From Pasteurella testudinis DSM 23072 (GTDB lineage: Bacteria; Pseudomonadota; Gammaproteobacteria; Enterobacterales; Pasteurellaceae), in NCBI RefSeq assembly GCF_900176075.1, contig NZ_FWWV01000006.1, positions 1 to 64,000 of the forward strand: a DNA stretch of 64,000 bases, in the 5' to 3' direction. This document shows positions 34,315 to 41,769 of this stretch, one piece after another. Each line of letters opens with the position of its first letter. Position 1 is the first letter of the stretch. The position numbers and the translations under genes are program-made. Below the pieces are notes generated by a model that worked only from the letters and a program-made list of their open reading frames with translations, had not been told where the DNA came from and did no database searches.

Positions 34315-34461
34315 ATGAAAATTATCATTTTACTAATCACATTACTATTTGCCATTGTCGAGATGGCGGGGCAGGTGTTAGATGGCAATCGTCCGATAAC
34401 GCTGGGCATTGTCATCATCACCTTGTGCATTGTCGCGCTGACATTGACGGAGGAGAAATAA
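34315..34461 (+). CDS. 48-residue membrane protein, unknown
   Basis: An ATG with AAAGGAGA at good spacing opens a 48-codon frame. Two hydrophobic segments (MKIIILLITLLFAIV and LGIVIITLCIVALTL) are separated by a short polar loop (LDGNRPIT). Such two-helix peptides occur as phage holin-like or superinfection-immunity proteins; there is no lysis gene beside it to support a holin role. It stands alone between repeat-rich non-coding stretches. Confidence 0.55.
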   Translation: MKIIILLITLLFAIVEMAGQVLDGNRPITLGIVIITLCIVALTLTEEK

Positions 34462-35095
34462 AAAGTGACAAGTGGAAACTGACACTAAAAAGTGACAGGG
34501 TAAAAACGTCACATTTTACCTGCCGATTTTAAGCTTCAATTGATAGAAGATGCCTATCAATTGAAAACTTTTCGATAGGAAACACAAATGCCGTTTAGTC
34601 CTTGTCAGAAAAAACGGTCAGTGGCGGGTGTTCAAATTGTCCTGTTTAGCCGTAAAGTTTTCGTCTTTCTGTCTCTTGCACCAAGTGGGTGACTCAGAAA
34701 AGTATCCGGTATCAGCTGTAAAGTTTTCCACAATCAGTTGCCAAGTGATTGATTCCAGCGGGATTTGTGACTCCGTGTAAAGCTATGTCAATTCGTGTCA
34801 ACAGTGCAGGGCCGTGACCTGCTTTCGGGCATCTTCGGCATGACCAGTGCTTCTTGTTTAATGGGTCGCTAGAGGCCGATGACACAGTTGTCACGCAAAG
34901 TGACTGTCTACACGACCCGTGTTTGTCGGACTGCTACCTCTAGTGACACCTATTATAGGTCATTTGATAAGTGTTGTCTATCATTTGTCAGATGAAAAGT
35001 GACAAGTGAGAAATGACAACTGAAAAGTGGTTAAAAAATAGGCGGCAAGTGTCGAATGGAGTGAGAAAATGCTGTTTTTGGTTGTTTTTTGAACT

Positions 35096-35365
35096 ACACG
35101 CATTTTTTCGAATCTGTGTAGTTTTACACGCATTCAGCACGAAAAAAATTGTGCAACAAAAATCGATGCACTGAAACACGAAAAACGACACGGATTCACG
35201 AAAAAATCACGAAAAAAACACGGATTTTTGTTCCTCGGCGAAAAACGCAAGTCATTGATAATTAACAAGAAAACGATTTTTGGTGTCAAAAATTATTGAA
35301 AAAAGTCGTTTAAAATCAATCAGTTAACATCGATTTCACAGAATTTTTTCAGGGCTACACGGATT
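35096..35365 (+). repeat. Five iteron-like 9-mers ACACG[C/G]ATT
   Basis: Copies start at 35096, 35126 (ACACGCATT), 35188, 35218 and 35357 (ACACGGATT). The first two and the next two are each exactly 30 bp apart, about three helical turns. CACGAAAAA occurs four more times between (35138, 35177, 35197, 35208). Confidence 0.65.
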
Positions 35366-35405
35366 GAGTTTTGTAAAGTGCCATTAAAAAACAAGCACTT
35401 AACAT

Positions 35406-35515
35406 CGATTACACCAATTTCACACCTTTTTTGTCGCTTGGCGCTGGAAATCACTTTTTATAAAAACTCCAATACCTGAAAGAACGGCGTTTTTTTCGTG
35501 AAATTGGTGTAATCG
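35406..35515. repeat. 18-bp perfect inverted repeat
   Basis: CGATTACACCAATTTCAC at 35406-35423 is the reverse complement of 35498-35515, with 74 bases between the arms. TTAACATCGATT also occurs directly at 35324 and 35399. The structure closes the AT-rich region just before the first helix-turn-helix gene. Confidence 0.75.
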
Positions 35516-35613
35516 TGGAAAACCCCAGTGTTGGCGCGCCTTCAGCGCTAAATGATAGAGGTTCGCATTTAGATGTCCATTTTTTAATCAATCACTCCAA
35601 AAGGATAATGGCA

Positions 35614-36027
35614 ATGTCACGTTATACAAAATACACTCATGAGTTCCGCGTGAACGCAGTGAATCGCGCTAACGAAACCTCGGTAGCCGACGCTGCAAAA
35701 GAGTTGGGTATGAAACCCCGTACTCTATATAAATGGGTTGATTTAGTGAGAAACGGTCAACCGCTGTGGGACCCATCAAAAACTAACCCGAAAATCCACC
35801 ATACACCCGAGTTTAAAGCGTACGCCGTGCAATACGCACTTGATGTTGGAAGTGTTGCGCATGTATCAAGGGTCCTAAATCTCTCCCCTGACACGTTGCG
35901 TGGCGGGATTAAGGCTGGCGAATCTACCCACACCCCCTCGAACGCCGACACGTGTTCGGTAAAAAATGAATTACAGCAAATCATCAATCGACTTCAACAC
36001 CTACTGGAGGCATTCACCCATGATTAG
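35614..36027 (+). CDS. Tandem helix-turn-helix protein (transposase OrfA-like)
   Basis: A 137-residue protein with two helix-turn-helix segments of the IS3 OrfA type: FRVNAVNRANETSVADAAKE then LGMKPRTLYKWV, and FKAYAVQYALDVGSVAHVSR then VLNLSPDTLRGG. AAGGA lies eight bases before the ATG at 35614; the frame is open from 35515, but that part overlaps the inverted repeat and is not protein-like. There is no transposase catalytic partner, so it is more likely a phage DNA-binding protein. Its position beside the repeats suggests an origin-binding or regulatory role. Confidence 0.65.
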   Translation: MSRYTKYTHEFRVNAVNRANETSVADAAKELGMKPRTLYKWVDLVRNGQPLWDPSKTNPKIHHTPEFKAYAVQYALDVGSVAHVSRVLNLSPDTLRGGIKAGESTHTPSNADTCSVKNELQQIINRLQHLLEAFTHD

Positions 36028-36460
36028 ACGTTATCCGCACAATAACTATTATACCCCTGAATTTAAACAGCTCGTGGTCGATTACGCAAGAAAAAACGGC
36101 ACGAATGCCGCGGTGGCGTATTTCGACGTGCGACCGACGACAGTGTACAAGTGGCTGCGGCAGATGCCACTGACCCCACCACCACCTTTGGTGCTGACAT
36201 TTAATGATGTAGTGGAGCTTGCAACTGACCGAGTGCCCTACGGCGACGAATTCAAGCACAAGACATATGCCATCTACGACCGCATACAAGATGTGCATAC
36301 AACCGCCGCATTGGCTGGTATCAGCTGTGAGGTGCTCGAGCGCTGGTTGAGGGAGCGCGATAGTGCAGAAACGCTCACGCAGCGGCATAAAGCCGTAAAT
36401 AAGCAACTGGTGTTGGACAAGTTATACCAAATCATTCACCTAATTGAAAAGGAGCTATAA
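36020..36460 (+). CDS. Second helix-turn-helix protein, paralogue of the upstream gene
   Basis: A 146-residue protein with the same two-part design: FKQLVVDYARKNGTNAAVAY then FDVRPTTVYKWLR, and KTYAIYDRIQDVHTTAALAG then ISCEVLERWLRE. GGAGG lies before its ATG, which overlaps the stop of the previous gene. Two related HTH genes in tandem look like a duplication. Both C-termini end in a short Leu/Ile-rich helix (LYQIIHLIEKEL) that could dimerise. Confidence 0.65.
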   Translation: MIRRYPHNNYYTPEFKQLVVDYARKNGTNAAVAYFDVRPTTVYKWLRQMPLTPPPPLVLTFNDVVELATDRVPYGDEFKHKTYAIYDRIQDVHTTAALAGISCEVLERWLRERDSAETLTQRHKAVNKQLVLDKLYQIIHLIEKEL

Positions 36461-36462
36461 CC

Positions 36463-36627
36463 ATGACTACAACCACTGTGAACTTAACCGTCGACACACT
36501 AAATCTGTCCATCGACACCCTCAATCTTTACTCGTTTGGTATCACTGACGAGCAGATTGAAGAGCTGCAATCCTTGTTTACCAGTCAGGCGGAATCCGAT
36601 GACGTTGACTGGGAAGACTTATACTGA
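36463..36627 (+). CDS. 54-residue acidic protein, unknown
   Basis: An ATG two bases after the HTH gene stop, with AAAAGGAG upstream, gives a 54-codon frame. It has an internal repeat (LTVDTLNLSIDTLNLYSFGI) and an acidic end (DDVDWEDLY). It is translated with the HTH genes and could be a small partner or inhibitor; nothing more can be said. Confidence 0.55.
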   Translation: MTTTTVNLTVDTLNLSIDTLNLYSFGITDEQIEELQSLFTSQAESDDVDWEDLY

Positions 36628-36628
36628 C

Positions 36629-36702
36629 GCTACCCCATTGAATACGCTTTATGTATTCAATGAAATGCTACCCCATTGAATACGCTTTATGTATTCAATG
36701 AA
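36629..36702 (+). repeat. Two tandem 36-nt units, each an inverted repeat
   Basis: Units at 36629-36664 and 36667-36702 are identical. Each holds CATTGAATAC, a 7-nt loop and GTATTCAATG. They follow directly on the 54-residue gene and may form twin hairpins or twin regulator sites. Confidence 0.8.
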
Positions 36703-36815
36703 TAAGGGGATACCTTTTTGTGCACATTCGGTATTTCACAAAATGTGCGTAAAATCGTATCATTATTCAAAATGGTACATTTTATATATATTCATTGAGC
36801 AAGGAGAAACCGACA
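36703..36815 (+). promoter_or_regulatory. AT-rich leader before the 149-residue gene
   Basis: Contains an inverted repeat GCACATT ... AATGTGC (36722-36748), a GTATCATT half-site like that of the 25-bp palindromes (36757-36764) and a TATATATA stretch near 36783. A promoter for the downstream operon is plausible, but no clear -35/-10 pair was fixed. Confidence 0.35.
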
Positions 36816-37265
36816 ATGGACAATAAACACGTATTGATTGCAGAAAACCTCGACCGTATGTCGGACACCACTCCGGTATCGTTAACGGACATCAACTCAA
36901 TAACCGATATTGAAGATGCGGTCGTTGAGTATCATGCGATCGCCGTACCATATTATCGTTTTATCGACCATATCGCCAAATGCCCGGAAAACTTAGCCAT
37001 GTTACAGGGTTTTGTGTTGAAGATTATCGACGTCGCCCCAGAACCGACGCTGACCATCGCCGTAGGGCGGACGTATATCGACGGTCAGCAAAACCTTGTA
37101 ACCATCGTTGCTGACATCCGAGACCACACCGAGAAGAACCACCTCACTGACACGCCGTGCGTGTTCGTTGGTATAAAACACCACGACGGTATGGTGCTGA
37201 CATATGACGACGCAGGCGAGGACTGTTACGGGTCAACCCATCTTGTTAAGGAGATTAAGCAATGA
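36816..37265 (+). CDS. Hypothetical protein, unknown
   Basis: A 149-residue acidic protein with a well-placed AAGGAG. It appears to be a mixed alpha/beta soluble domain (VVEYHAIAVPYYRFIDHIAK, then LTIAVGRTYIDGQQNLVTIV, and CVFVGIKHHDGMVLTYDDAG). It overlaps the start of the next membrane-protein gene by four bases, so the two are coupled. No family is recognised. Confidence 0.55.
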   Translation: MDNKHVLIAENLDRMSDTTPVSLTDINSITDIEDAVVEYHAIAVPYYRFIDHIAKCPENLAMLQGFVLKIIDVAPEPTLTIAVGRTYIDGQQNLVTIVADIRDHTEKNHLTDTPCVFVGIKHHDGMVLTYDDAGEDCYGSTHLVKEIKQ

Positions 37266-37645
37266 CCGAGTTACTTTGGCTGTTGTATTTTGCAGATATT
37301 TCCAAATCGTTGGAGTTCGCTGCGGTAGTACTTTTTCTCGCCGTGGCGTTATTGACCGTATTAAAATTTATGATCGAAGCCGATAGTTACAATCGAGACA
37401 GCAAGCCTACCTACCCTCGGTGGCAAAAGGTCATCCATATTGTAGCCATAACAATCTTCACCTGCTCGCTGTTTTTACCGAGCAAGCACTTTATCTATTC
37501 AGCCGTCGCATTAAAGACGGCGGCGACAGTTGCCGAAACGCCGCTCGCCACGGAAGCAATGCAAGCGGCACAAACCCTTATCAAGCGATACGTCGATGAG
37601 ACGAAGGCTAATACATCGAAGGAGAAACCAACCAATGACCACTGA
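37262..37645 (+). CDS. Two-segment membrane protein, unknown
   Basis: A 127-residue protein with membrane helices near residues 18-38 (LEFAAVVLFLAVALLTVLKF) and 57-75 (KVIHIVAITIFTCSLFLP) and a charged C-terminal tail. It is coupled to genes on both sides by overlap. It could be a superinfection-exclusion or lysis-related protein, but there is no specific motif. Confidence 0.55.
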   Translation: MTELLWLLYFADISKSLEFAAVVLFLAVALLTVLKFMIEADSYNRDSKPTYPRWQKVIHIVAITIFTCSLFLPSKHFIYSAVALKTAATVAETPLATEAMQAAQTLIKRYVDETKANTSKEKPTNDH

Positions 37646-37982
37646 CACCACAACCTTAACCAACCCGGCTGACATTGACGGCACAATCACCGACGTGCTG
37701 AACGAACTGGATGCGGGTGTGTTCACCAACAAAATGACACAGGCGCTGAAACAGGTCGCTTTGGGGGTCGTCACCCACAATAAGCAAGGAAAACTGACCG
37801 TCGAGTTCGTCATTAAGAAAGCGGACAACGACAGTGACCAAGTGCAAATCAGTCATAAGCTGAAATACGACATGCCGACCAAGCGCGGCAAGTTGTTAGA
37901 AGAGGACACCACCGTCACCCCGATGTATGTCGGGCGAGGAGGTAAGCTGTCCGTATTACCATTAACCTTACGAGGAAACTAA
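37635..37982 (+). CDS. Hypothetical protein, unknown
   Basis: A 115-residue protein (ATG at 37635 after GGAGAAACC). The central part reads QALKQVALGVVTHNKQGKLT then VEFVIKKADNDSDQVQISHK, which suggests a small beta-rich domain. It immediately precedes the DUF2303 gene, and small beta-rich proteins of this kind often occur beside DUF2303 in phages. The function is unknown. Confidence 0.5.
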   Translation: MTTDTTTLTNPADIDGTITDVLNELDAGVFTNKMTQALKQVALGVVTHNKQGKLTVEFVIKKADNDSDQVQISHKLKYDMPTKRGKLLEEDTTVTPMYVGRGGKLSVLPLTLRGN

Positions 37983-37985
37983 CAG

Positions 37986-38778
37986 ATGGAACAAACCTTT
38001 ACCGAACAACTGGCGGCGACCATTACGGCTAACCTGCCAAAAACCGTATTGCCTTACGCTGTCCTGCCGAACGGCTACAGTGTACACTCGCTGAAAAGGG
38101 TTCAACCCGATATTCGACCGTCAAGTGGTGATGGCACGTATCGACGACTTCGTGCGTTACGTTAAGGACTATGCAGAACCAAAAACACCGTGTTTTATCT
38201 CACCTAACAATCTGTCAGTCCAGATTGTATTTGACGCAGGGACACCGGACAATCCATGCAAGCCAACGCACTACGCAAAAATGGAATTGGAAATGGAGCC
38301 GGAGCACGAGGCGCTTTTCAGTGTCGTAAACACGCGGCAGTTGACGCAAGCTGACGTGATTAACTTCATTGAAGACAATGTGCACTGCATTACCCCGATG
38401 GTGAATGAAAGTGCGGTTGACCCGTTACAGGCGTTAGCGGCATTCCGTTCGTTGACCATTAACGAGGCGCAGTCGACAACGTCGGAGTTACACGACCAAG
38501 CGCAGTCGGTCTCGTTATTGTCCGGTGTTGAAGCTGCAAGTAAAAAGGCGCACCCGTTACCGACCTCGCTGGTGTTCACCTACACCCCGGCATTAGGGCT
38601 GCAACCGCAAACTATCCCGCTTCGGGTGATTGTGACGGCGGACAATGGTAAAGCGGCAATTAAACTGCGCCCGGTACAATGGAGTCAGCACATGAAACGC
38701 ATCACTGACGACTTCGAGTCCGTATTAAAAGCGGCACTTGACGACAGTGTGACTTTATATGTTGCAGACCTAAACTGA
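37986..38778 (+). CDS. DUF2303 family protein, split by a +1 shift
   Basis: The ATG at 37986 has GAGGA nine bases upstream and reads TVLPYAVLPNGYSVHSLK, the normal N-terminal pattern of DUF2303, but stops at 38133. The +1 frame carries the rest: GFNPIFDRQVVMARIDDFVR, then MELEMEPEHEALFSVVNTRQ and a C-terminal beta-rich part up to 38778. The switch falls at CTG-AAA-AGG-G (38091-38100). Reading AAA then GGG gives an uninterrupted protein of about 263 residues. It is either a single-base insertion in the A run or a programmed shift. DUF2303 proteins are common near phage recombination and replication genes; their role is unknown. Confidence 0.7.
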
Positions 38779-38788
38779 CGCTAACACG

Positions 38789-38822
38789 TATTAGTGGGGC
38801 ACTTACGTGTGCCCCACTAATA
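38789..38822 (+). repeat. Intergenic hairpin, 14-bp stem
   Basis: TATTAGTGGGGCAC, 6-nt loop, GTGCCCCACTAATA, ending at the AGGAG of the next gene. There is no U tract. It belongs to the same series as 32063-32097, 33318-33339, 40176-40197, 48865-48892 and 54282-54301. Confidence 0.7.
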
Positions 38823-38840
38823 GGAGACAGGAGTTATACA

Positions 38841-39092
38841 ATGGCGTTCAACCCTAATACCTTACGCAAGTTGCGCGAAATGCAAAGCCTCTCCATACAA
38901 GCGGTGGCGGATGCAGGGCAGGCTTTACCATTTCACATCTATCAAGTGGAAAGCGGCGAGATGTTACCGGACGAAGACATTTATCGAGCCTACGCACAAG
39001 CACTCAACGCGCCGGTGTCCGAGGTCAAAGCGTACACCAACAAGTGGTGTTTACAAAAAGTAGTAGATTTTTTCTATTGGATAGGAGCATAA
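38841..39092 (+). CDS. XRE-type helix-turn-helix protein
   Basis: An 83-residue protein with an XRE-like fold: LRKLREMQSLSIQAVADAG, YQVESGEMLPDEDIYRAYAQ and an ALNAPVSEVKAY end. AGGAG precedes the ATG directly after a strong hairpin. It may regulate middle genes of the early block. Confidence 0.65.
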   Translation: MAFNPNTLRKLREMQSLSIQAVADAGQALPFHIYQVESGEMLPDEDIYRAYAQALNAPVSEVKAYTNKWCLQKVVDFFYWIGA

Positions 39093-39093
39093 G

Positions 39094-39393
39094 ATGACTG
39101 ACACCGACAAGAACGCTGACACCTATGACCGTATTCGCGACAGGGTGTTGACAACCATAACCAATATACTCGCAGAAGAACGAACAGACGGATTACTTGC
39201 ACTGCCACCGATATTGGTGGGGATGTTGTTTAGAACACAGCGGATGCAACTCGACTTTTTACGCCACGTTGGAGCATCGCAATCCACCATCGAACAGGCG
39301 ACCACGGCATTTGTCGAGCTGTTGCAAAGCGACATTGCCGAATTAAAACAGTTTGCGGAGACAGGGCATGCTGGAACTAACACTACTCATTAA
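39094..39393 (+). CDS. Hypothetical helical protein
   Basis: A 99-residue, mostly helical protein (DRVLTTITNILAEERTDGLL... and FVELLQSDIAELKQFAETG in part). It starts two bases after the stop of the XRE gene and overlaps the next small frame by 26 bases. No family is recognised. Confidence 0.5.
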   Translation: MTDTDKNADTYDRIRDRVLTTITNILAEERTDGLLALPPILVGMLFRTQRMQLDFLRHVGASQSTIEQATTAFVELLQSDIAELKQFAETGHAGTNTTH

Positions 39394-39526
39394 ACCACAA
39401 CACATTAAATGTATCACTCAGCGGGACGGCGGTCATACGACAATCGTCCTTAACAATGACCAAACGCTAACGGTCAAAGAGTCCTATGACCGTGTACAAC
39501 GACTATTAGGGAGTAAAGTCAGATGA
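39368..39526 (+). CDS. 52-residue hypothetical protein
   Basis: An ATG at 39368 inside the end of the previous gene opens a 52-codon frame (MLELTLLIKPQHIKCITQRD, then DGGHTTIVLNNDQTLTVKES) that ends by an ATGA overlap with the following gene. The coupling at both ends supports it as real. The pattern suggests a small beta-rich peptide of unknown function. Confidence 0.5.
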   Translation: MLELTLLIKPQHIKCITQRDGGHTTIVLNNDQTLTVKESYDRVQRLLGSKVR

Positions 39527-39816
39527 ACGACATCAACCAAACACTAACCGACCGCGAACAAACGCACGGGGCTTTCGCCGCGAACGCTAACACCTCACAG
39601 TTATTCAAGCTGGTGGCAAGGCAGAACCCGAAGTGGCAGCAGTTATCTGACACCCAGCGCGAAGCCATCGAGATGATTCTGCACAAGGTGTCACGTGCAA
39701 TCAACGGCGACCACAAACACGCGGACAATTACCACGACATTGCGGGTTATGCTGCGTTAGTTGAAAAAGAGCTGAACGCACCGGAGGCGAAAAGTGAACC
39801 TGAACCAACTGAATGA
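39523..39816 (+). CDS. Conserved phage protein (DUF6378-like)
   Basis: A 97-residue protein with the pattern of small phage proteins often found beside MazG-like genes: LTDREQTHGAFAANANTSQL, AIEMILHKVSRAINGDHKHA and DNYHDIAGYAALVEKEL. The conserved His/Asp residues of HKHADNYHDIAGY suggest ligand or metal binding. It overlaps the MazG-like gene by 23 bases. The biochemical role is not established. Confidence 0.7.
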   Translation: MNDINQTLTDREQTHGAFAANANTSQLFKLVARQNPKWQQLSDTQREAIEMILHKVSRAINGDHKHADNYHDIAGYAALVEKELNAPEAKSEPEPTE

Positions 39817-40114
39817 CAACATTATCCAGTGGGCGTGCGCACGTAACCTCCTATCCGGCTCAACACCGCAGGCACAGACCGTAAAGTTGGTGGAAGAGTT
39901 GGGAGAGCTGGCGGCAGGTGTCGCCCGCAACAACCGTTTGCTCATTGCTGACAGCCTCGGAGATATGTTCGTGGTCATGACCATCCTCGCTACGCAGTTA
40001 GACCTCGACCTGAATAGTTGTGTTGAACAGGCGTGGAACGAGATTAAAGATCGCAAAGGTCAGATGTCGCCGTCAGGCGTGTTTATCAAAGAATCAGACT
40101 TGACGAGTGTCTGA
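39794..40114 (+). CDS. MazG-like nucleotide pyrophosphohydrolase
   Basis: A 106-residue MazG-like protein. The GTG start at 39794 has GGAGGCGAAAA upstream. The metal-binding pattern is present: KLVEELGELAAGVARNN supplies the ExxE pair and LIADSLGDMFVVMTILA the following D/E set. Such enzymes hydrolyse (d)NTPs to monophosphates, and phage forms may lower (p)ppGpp or clean nucleotide pools during infection. The preceding gene is translationally coupled. Confidence 0.75.
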   Translation: MNLNQLNDNIIQWACARNLLSGSTPQAQTVKLVEELGELAAGVARNNRLLIADSLGDMFVVMTILATQLDLDLNSCVEQAWNEIKDRKGQMSPSGVFIKESDLTSV

Positions 40115-40175
40115 TAGCTGGTGCACTTGACAGTCGCCGGTTGACAAAATCTCGTAGGCAGTGAGTGGCAGACCA

Positions 40176-40197
40176 GAGGGCGGGGAAACCCGCCCTC
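40176..40197 (+). repeat. Intergenic hairpin, 9-bp GC-rich stem
   Basis: GAGGGCGGG, GAAA tetraloop, CCCGCCCTC. The GNRA tetraloop makes this a very stable RNA hairpin. There is no U tract. It lies just before the next ribosome binding site. Confidence 0.75.
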
Positions 40198-40215
40198 GAC
40201 CACAGCAGGGGAAAC

Positions 40216-40491
40216 ATGACCAAACCAAACAAATCAAATTACCTTTATCAAGTCCGTCCACATCCGAAATACGGCTGGCTGGTAGAAGTCTACAGTTATA
40301 AAACCAAGCGCTGGATTGCCCGTAAACATGTGGCCAATGAAGAATTGGCAGAGGCCGCCCGACGCCGTTTCGTTGAGATGTACGACGGAGAGTTAGCCGC
40401 AGTTATCCGTAACAGCGACGACAGCAGTCTGCAATGGGGGAAAATATCCGATGCGAGGAAAAAGAAACTACGTGAACGCACAGTGTTGTGA
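40216..40491 (+). CDS. Small basic protein, unknown
   Basis: A 91-residue protein with AGGGGAAAC before the ATG. The sequence is basic and aromatic (YLYQVRPHPKYGWLVEVYSY, then KTKRWIARKHVANEELAEAA), which would suit nucleic-acid binding. A frame beginning upstream at 40165 would run through the hairpin and is rejected. The function is unknown. Confidence 0.55.
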   Translation: MTKPNKSNYLYQVRPHPKYGWLVEVYSYKTKRWIARKHVANEELAEAARRRFVEMYDGELAAVIRNSDDSSLQWGKISDARKKKLRERTVL

Positions 40492-40636
40492 TTCAGACCA
40501 CGACTACTATGACCAGTTTAACCAGCCAAACGACAATGAAGAACCGGACGAGATACTTGACGATGACGGCGACGCCCAGTTTTACCGCTGTTACGGTATC
40601 AAGCCGGAAGACTATGATTGCAGTTATAGGAGATAA
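40451..40636 (+). CDS. 61-residue protein, unknown
   Basis: A small frame overlapping the end of the previous gene by 41 bases. It starts basic (MRGKRNYVNAQCC) and then is strongly acidic (NDNEEPDEILDDDGDAQFYR). It ends four bases before the next start. It is plausible as a coupled small phage protein, but no family supports it. Confidence 0.45.
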   Translation: MRGKRNYVNAQCCDSDHDYYDQFNQPNDNEEPDEILDDDGDAQFYRCYGIKPEDYDCSYRR

Positions 40637-40640
40637 ATCG

Positions 40641-41009
40641 ATGAAACCATTCGATCCAAAACTAAACCACAAAGTATTAATGCCAGAAGGCGCTTATCAA
40701 GTATATGTGGCTCACGCCTATGAACGTGTGTCACGCAACGGTAATCCGTATATCACGTTAGGGTTGAAAGTCACCGACGGTGAACGACGTAACCGAGTGA
40801 TTTTCCGCAACTTCTTTATTGATGGTGATGCAGAGTCTTACGCGGTGCAGCGGTCAAGTGAAGAGCTGGCGGCCATCTGCCGTGCCACAGGCTACGACGA
40901 GGTACTCACTGACCCGCAGCAACTGATTACCGGCGTTGAGTTCCCAGTTACTGTACAGCATTACACCCCAGCTTCCGGTGTACCGGAAGAAGCCTTAAGG
41001 ATTAATTGA
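40641..41009 (+). CDS. Putative ssDNA-associated protein (DUF669-like)
   Basis: A 122-residue protein with AGGAG before its ATG. The pattern MPEGAYQVYVAHAYERVSRN, NPYITLGLKVTDGERRNRVI, FRNFFIDGDAE and ATGYDEVLTDPQQLITGVEF follows DUF669-type phage proteins that sit beside recombination or replication genes. Those are thought to bind or accompany ssDNA. The context, upstream of the polymerase, fits. Confidence 0.65.
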   Translation: MKPFDPKLNHKVLMPEGAYQVYVAHAYERVSRNGNPYITLGLKVTDGERRNRVIFRNFFIDGDAESYAVQRSSEELAAICRATGYDEVLTDPQQLITGVEFPVTVQHYTPASGVPEEALRIN

Positions 41010-41010
41010 T

Positions 41011-41412
41011 ATGTTCAAATTGACCCGTACCACTGCATATACCAGTAAAGACCAGAAAAAAGCTGACGTAGCGAACAGTTACATCGGTTACGGCGTACCC
41101 GGTTCCTCGACCGCGCGTTACTACACCGACGCACAAGAACAGGGTATCCCAACCAACGACAGTTTTACCCCGACCGCCGATACCGTAGCGTTTGTTAGCG
41201 TCAATGGCGGAGCAAAACTGACCGTGGATAATCTCAACCGCACGTTTGACGATGTCAATCGCGTGTTGCAGGCGGGCGGTGAGGTCGTGACAGATAACCC
41301 TTATCACCGCTCGCGTAACTACAACACGGGCGAGCGGCAATTGGCGAATTTTTTAACCAGTGTCGGAGCGTTTGAGCACACGACACCGCACTTTTCGATT
41401 TGGAGGTTATAG
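41011..41412 (+). CDS. Hypothetical protein, unknown
   Basis: A 133-residue soluble protein starting one base after the previous stop. It contains an Asn/Tyr/Thr-rich N-terminus (YTSKDQKKADVANSYIGYGV) and a central beta-type region (DTVAFVSVNGGAKLTVDNLN). There is no motif for a catalytic role. It is part of the tightly packed pre-polymerase operon. Confidence 0.5.
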   Translation: MFKLTRTTAYTSKDQKKADVANSYIGYGVPGSSTARYYTDAQEQGIPTNDSFTPTADTVAFVSVNGGAKLTVDNLNRTFDDVNRVLQAGGEVVTDNPYHRSRNYNTGERQLANFLTSVGAFEHTTPHFSIWRL

Positions 41413-41769
41413 GTGGATACATTTATTTCGCAGGACGTAGTAGACCGCGTCACTGAAAATGACCCTCAGCGTTACTGCTTACATAACACATGCAAAAGAG
41501 ATGTTGCATTTACCGGGTGGGAAATCGGAACGGAATACGAAACCGATGGTTTTAGCCAGTGTAAAACCACACTTTATTTGACCGGCGGCGGGAGTGTCGT
41601 GGTCCGCGAAGAGCGCCACAACGCACTCAAGAAAAGCGACGATTTTTATCAAACGTACGTAACCCGCTCGCAGCGAGATTTGTATGAAGTAATGGGGTTA
41701 TCGGACACAGCAAAAGAAGTTTATTACATGTTGGGGCTGGAAGATTTGGCAAAATTGGAGGTTGAATAA
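41413..41769 (+). CDS. Hypothetical protein, unknown
   Basis: A 118-residue protein with a GTG start and GGAGGT upstream. There are three Cys residues in the N-terminal half (YCLHNTCKRDV ... FSQCKTT) and a helical C-terminus. It overlaps the start of the next gene by one base. No family is recognised. Confidence 0.5.
   Translation: MDTFISQDVVDRVTENDPQRYCLHNTCKRDVAFTGWEIGTEYETDGFSQCKTTLYLTGGGSVVVREERHNALKKSDDFYQTYVTRSQRDLYEVMGLSDTAKEVYYMLGLEDLAKLEVE

Larger units (their letters stand above)
34462..35613. other. Repeat-rich non-coding region, possible replication origin
   Basis: About 1.15 kb without a supported gene. It contains AAGTGACA repeats, imperfect repeats with about 60-bp spacing (CCAAGTG at 34681 and 34741; GTAAAGTTTTC at 34652 and 34718), a CTAGAGG/CCTCTAG stem around 34870-34942, and a strongly AT-rich right half with iteron-like 9-mers and a long inverted repeat. 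Together these resemble a replication origin or control region next to the replication genes. Confidence 0.5.

Noticed and set aside
34712-34894. A 60-codon frame on the - strand in the repeat-rich region
   Set aside because: No ribosome binding site or recognisable domain; it overlaps imperfect repeats that explain the sequence better.
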